Virus record (IMG/VR): IMGVR_UViG_3300032086_003797
Location: 110,626 to 174,625 of that record
Length of the DNA stretch: 64,000 nucleotides
Strand: one strand, 5' to 3'
DNA from: a virus
Numbering within the stretch: the stretch's first letter is position 1; each line of letters starts with the position of its first letter. Shown here in pieces: positions 62,824-64,000 of this stretch. The position numbers and the translations under genes are program-made. The notes under the pieces are model-generated. The model did not search any database. It saw nothing but the letters and a program-made list of their open reading frames with translations, and had not been told where the DNA came from.

Positions 62824-63090
62824 ATGAAATTCACCGAATCTGAACTACGAGAAATTATTAAAGAAGAGCTTATGAGCGAGCGATCTGGCGTCACGGGTGC
62901 CGAGATCAAGCAAGCGAGACTGATTATTAAAAAACACCTAAAGCAGATGTTTGACGAAATAGGCAGAGACAAGCTGCCCGAAAAATTCTCAACAGAAATA
63001 CTTATCCAGCCAATTTTAGACAAGTGGTCCCAAGGTCGCCGTGGTCCTGTGAAAGCCTATAATCCGTTGACACGGAAAATGACTAGCTAG
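62824..63090 (+). CDS. Tagged small helical protein outside the main cluster
   Basis: KFTESELREIIKEELMSER is the class II tag (I-K-E), here among replication genes. The body, EIKQARLIIKKHLKQMFDEI and FSTEILIQPILDKWSQGRRG, is helical with a basic end. AGGAGG before the ATG (62815-62820) is a strong ribosome site. The tag suggests that it, too, may go into the head; alternatively the class II start is a general helical module. Confidence 0.6.
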   Translation: MKFTESELREIIKEELMSERSGVTGAEIKQARLIIKKHLKQMFDEIGRDKLPEKFSTEILIQPILDKWSQGRRGPVKAYNPLTRKMTS

Positions 63091-63159
63091 TCTATAAAAC
63101 CCTAAACACCTCTAAAAATACCTGATAGAATAAAACACAGTTACAGAAGGAGTGCGCCT
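63091..63159 (+). other. Intergenic stretch without gene
   Basis: This 69-base AT-rich gap holds a TATAAA at 63093-63098 and the ribosome site of gp47. A TTGACA lies upstream at 63067-63072, but 20 bases from the TATAAA is too far for a good promoter, so I see no firm element other than the ribosome site. Confidence 0.4.
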
Positions 63160-64000
63160 ATGGTGCGGATTGCACATTTCGGGGATACCCATATCAAAAA
63201 TCTTAAATATCATTACGAATATCGTCAGGCATTTGAGGAAATTTATAAAATCTTACGAAGAGAGCAAGTAGACTACATCGTCCATACTGGCGACTTGGCT
63301 CATACAAAAACACAACTCTCACCAGAGTATTTTGAACTAGCCACAGAGTTCTTGAAGAACTTGGCGGACATCGCCGAGACTCACATCATCCTTGGCAATC
63401 ATGACGGCAACCTGCGGAACAGTAGTCGCCAAGATGCCATCACCCCAATCGTGGAAGCACTAGACCACGCAAGTCTGATGCTCCACAAGTATTCGGGAGA
63501 GGTTCAACTAGAGGACGACCTGACTATTAACGTTTTGTCAATCTTTGATGAAACCAACTGGCAAGACCCAACAGACCCAAGTGCTATTAACATCGCTCTT
63601 TATCACGGAGCAATTAATAATAGCAAAACAGACATGGGTTGGATTATGGACCACGGCGACCATGACATCAAAGTGTTTGATAAGTTTGACTACGCTATGT
63701 TGGGCGACATCCACAAGACTAATCAGGCTCTAAACGAGTCAGGCACCATCCGCTATTGTGGTTCCACTATCCAGCAGAATCACGGCGAGACAAATGACAA
63801 GGGCTTTTTGATTTGGGATATCCATAGCAAGACTGACTTTTGCGTGGAGCATCATCTTGTAGAAAACGTTAAGCCTTTCATGACAATTGAGATGACAGCC
63901 AAGGGCAATATCCCACGCAAGTTGGATATCCCAGAAGGTGCCCGACTGCGAGTGGTGACACACCACAAAGTCTCGCTAGACAAAATCCGCCGTGTTATGG
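63160..64000 (+). CDS. gp47/SbcD-like recombination nuclease (3' end outside window)
   Basis: The gene starts at ATG 63160, seven bases after AAGGAG, and is open to the window end (280 codons seen). RIAHFGDTHIKNLKYHYEYR (motif I), YIVHTGDLAH (II), HIILGNHDGN (III), LYHGAIN and YAMLGDIHKT carry the metal ligands of Mre11/SbcD-type phosphoesterases. T4 gp47 acts with gp46 in host DNA breakdown and recombination. The partner gp46 would be expected downstream. Confidence 0.92.
   Translation, partial: MVRIAHFGDTHIKNLKYHYEYRQAFEEIYKILRREQVDYIVHTGDLAHTKTQLSPEYFELATEFLKNLADIAETHIILGNHDGNLRNSSRQDAITPIVEALDHASLMLHKYSGEVQLEDDLTINVLSIFDETNWQDPTDPSAINIALYHGAINNSKTDMGWIMDHGDHDIKVFDKFDYAMLGDIHKTNQALNESGTIRYCGSTIQQNHGETNDKGFLIWDIHSKTDFCVEHHLVENVKPFMTIEMTAKGNIPRKLDIPEGARLRVVTHHKVSLDKIRRVM

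Noticed and set aside
1-64000. tRNA genes, insertion sequences and attachment sites
   Set aside because: The gaps are too small for tRNAs (longest about 70 bases), no cloverleaf was seen in them, and no transposase or integrase motif was found.

Overview
The window is a gap-poor block of a tailed dsDNA virus of the T4-like myovirus type. All genes run on the plus strand, and most neighbours overlap by 1-20 bases or sit a few bases apart. Evidence for the T4-like type: gp25-like and gp6-like baseplate wedge proteins, a tail-associated cell-wall enzyme, a gp55-like late sigma factor, a gp61-like primase, a gp47-like (SbcD) nuclease at the right edge, and many proteins with N-terminal tags resembling T4 capsid-targeting sequences. 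The tail enzyme cuts both glycan and peptide parts of peptidoglycan. The small-protein repertoire looks like that of marine phages of Gram-negative bacteria. This assignment is inference from protein resemblance; no database was searched.

Bases 1-16750 are a sugar cassette that continues upstream of the window. It holds glycosyltransferases (a two-domain fusion, a GT-D-like enzyme, two WavE-like paralogues and others), a DegT-type aminotransferase, an acetyltransferase, a 4,6-dehydratase-like epimerase and a UDP-GlcNAc 2-epimerase. It also holds a sugar-phosphate set: KdsC-like HAD phosphatase, PfkB kinase, a nucleotidyltransferase fused to an RpiB-type isomerase, and a two-gene transketolase. 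A sulfation set (sulfotransferase, APS kinase fused to a HAD domain, DUF2061 membrane protein) completes it. No flippase, polymerase or exporter is visible.

Bases 16750-52571 encode the sigma factor and the tail and baseplate. They begin with small genes behind a sigma70-like promoter, then a dual muramidase/peptidase tail protein, an 1799-residue baseplate protein, gp25 and gp6 homologues, and a 3706-residue virion protein with a LamG-like domain, two copies of a 150-residue module and an AT-hook/histone-H1-like tail. Several more tail proteins follow.

From 52561 a perfect-consensus host promoter drives a RuvC-like resolvase, apparently on a leaderless or nearly leaderless transcript. Then comes the most striking part, 53222-60699 plus 62824-63090. 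About a dozen or more small proteins share one of two 14-20 residue N-terminal tags ending in [I/L]-x-E, fused to unrelated C-terminal domains: ADP-ribosyltransferase-like, GNAT and GNAT-like, a possible RNase toxin, a Cys-rich domain, Lys-rich proteins, a membrane hairpin. By analogy with T4 Alt and the internal proteins, I read these as a set of head-packaged, injected effectors and DNA-condensing proteins. The last 2.8 kb hold nucleotide and DNA metabolism genes of visibly higher G+C content than the sugar cassette.

No tRNA, CRISPR array, insertion sequence or minus-strand gene could be supported.
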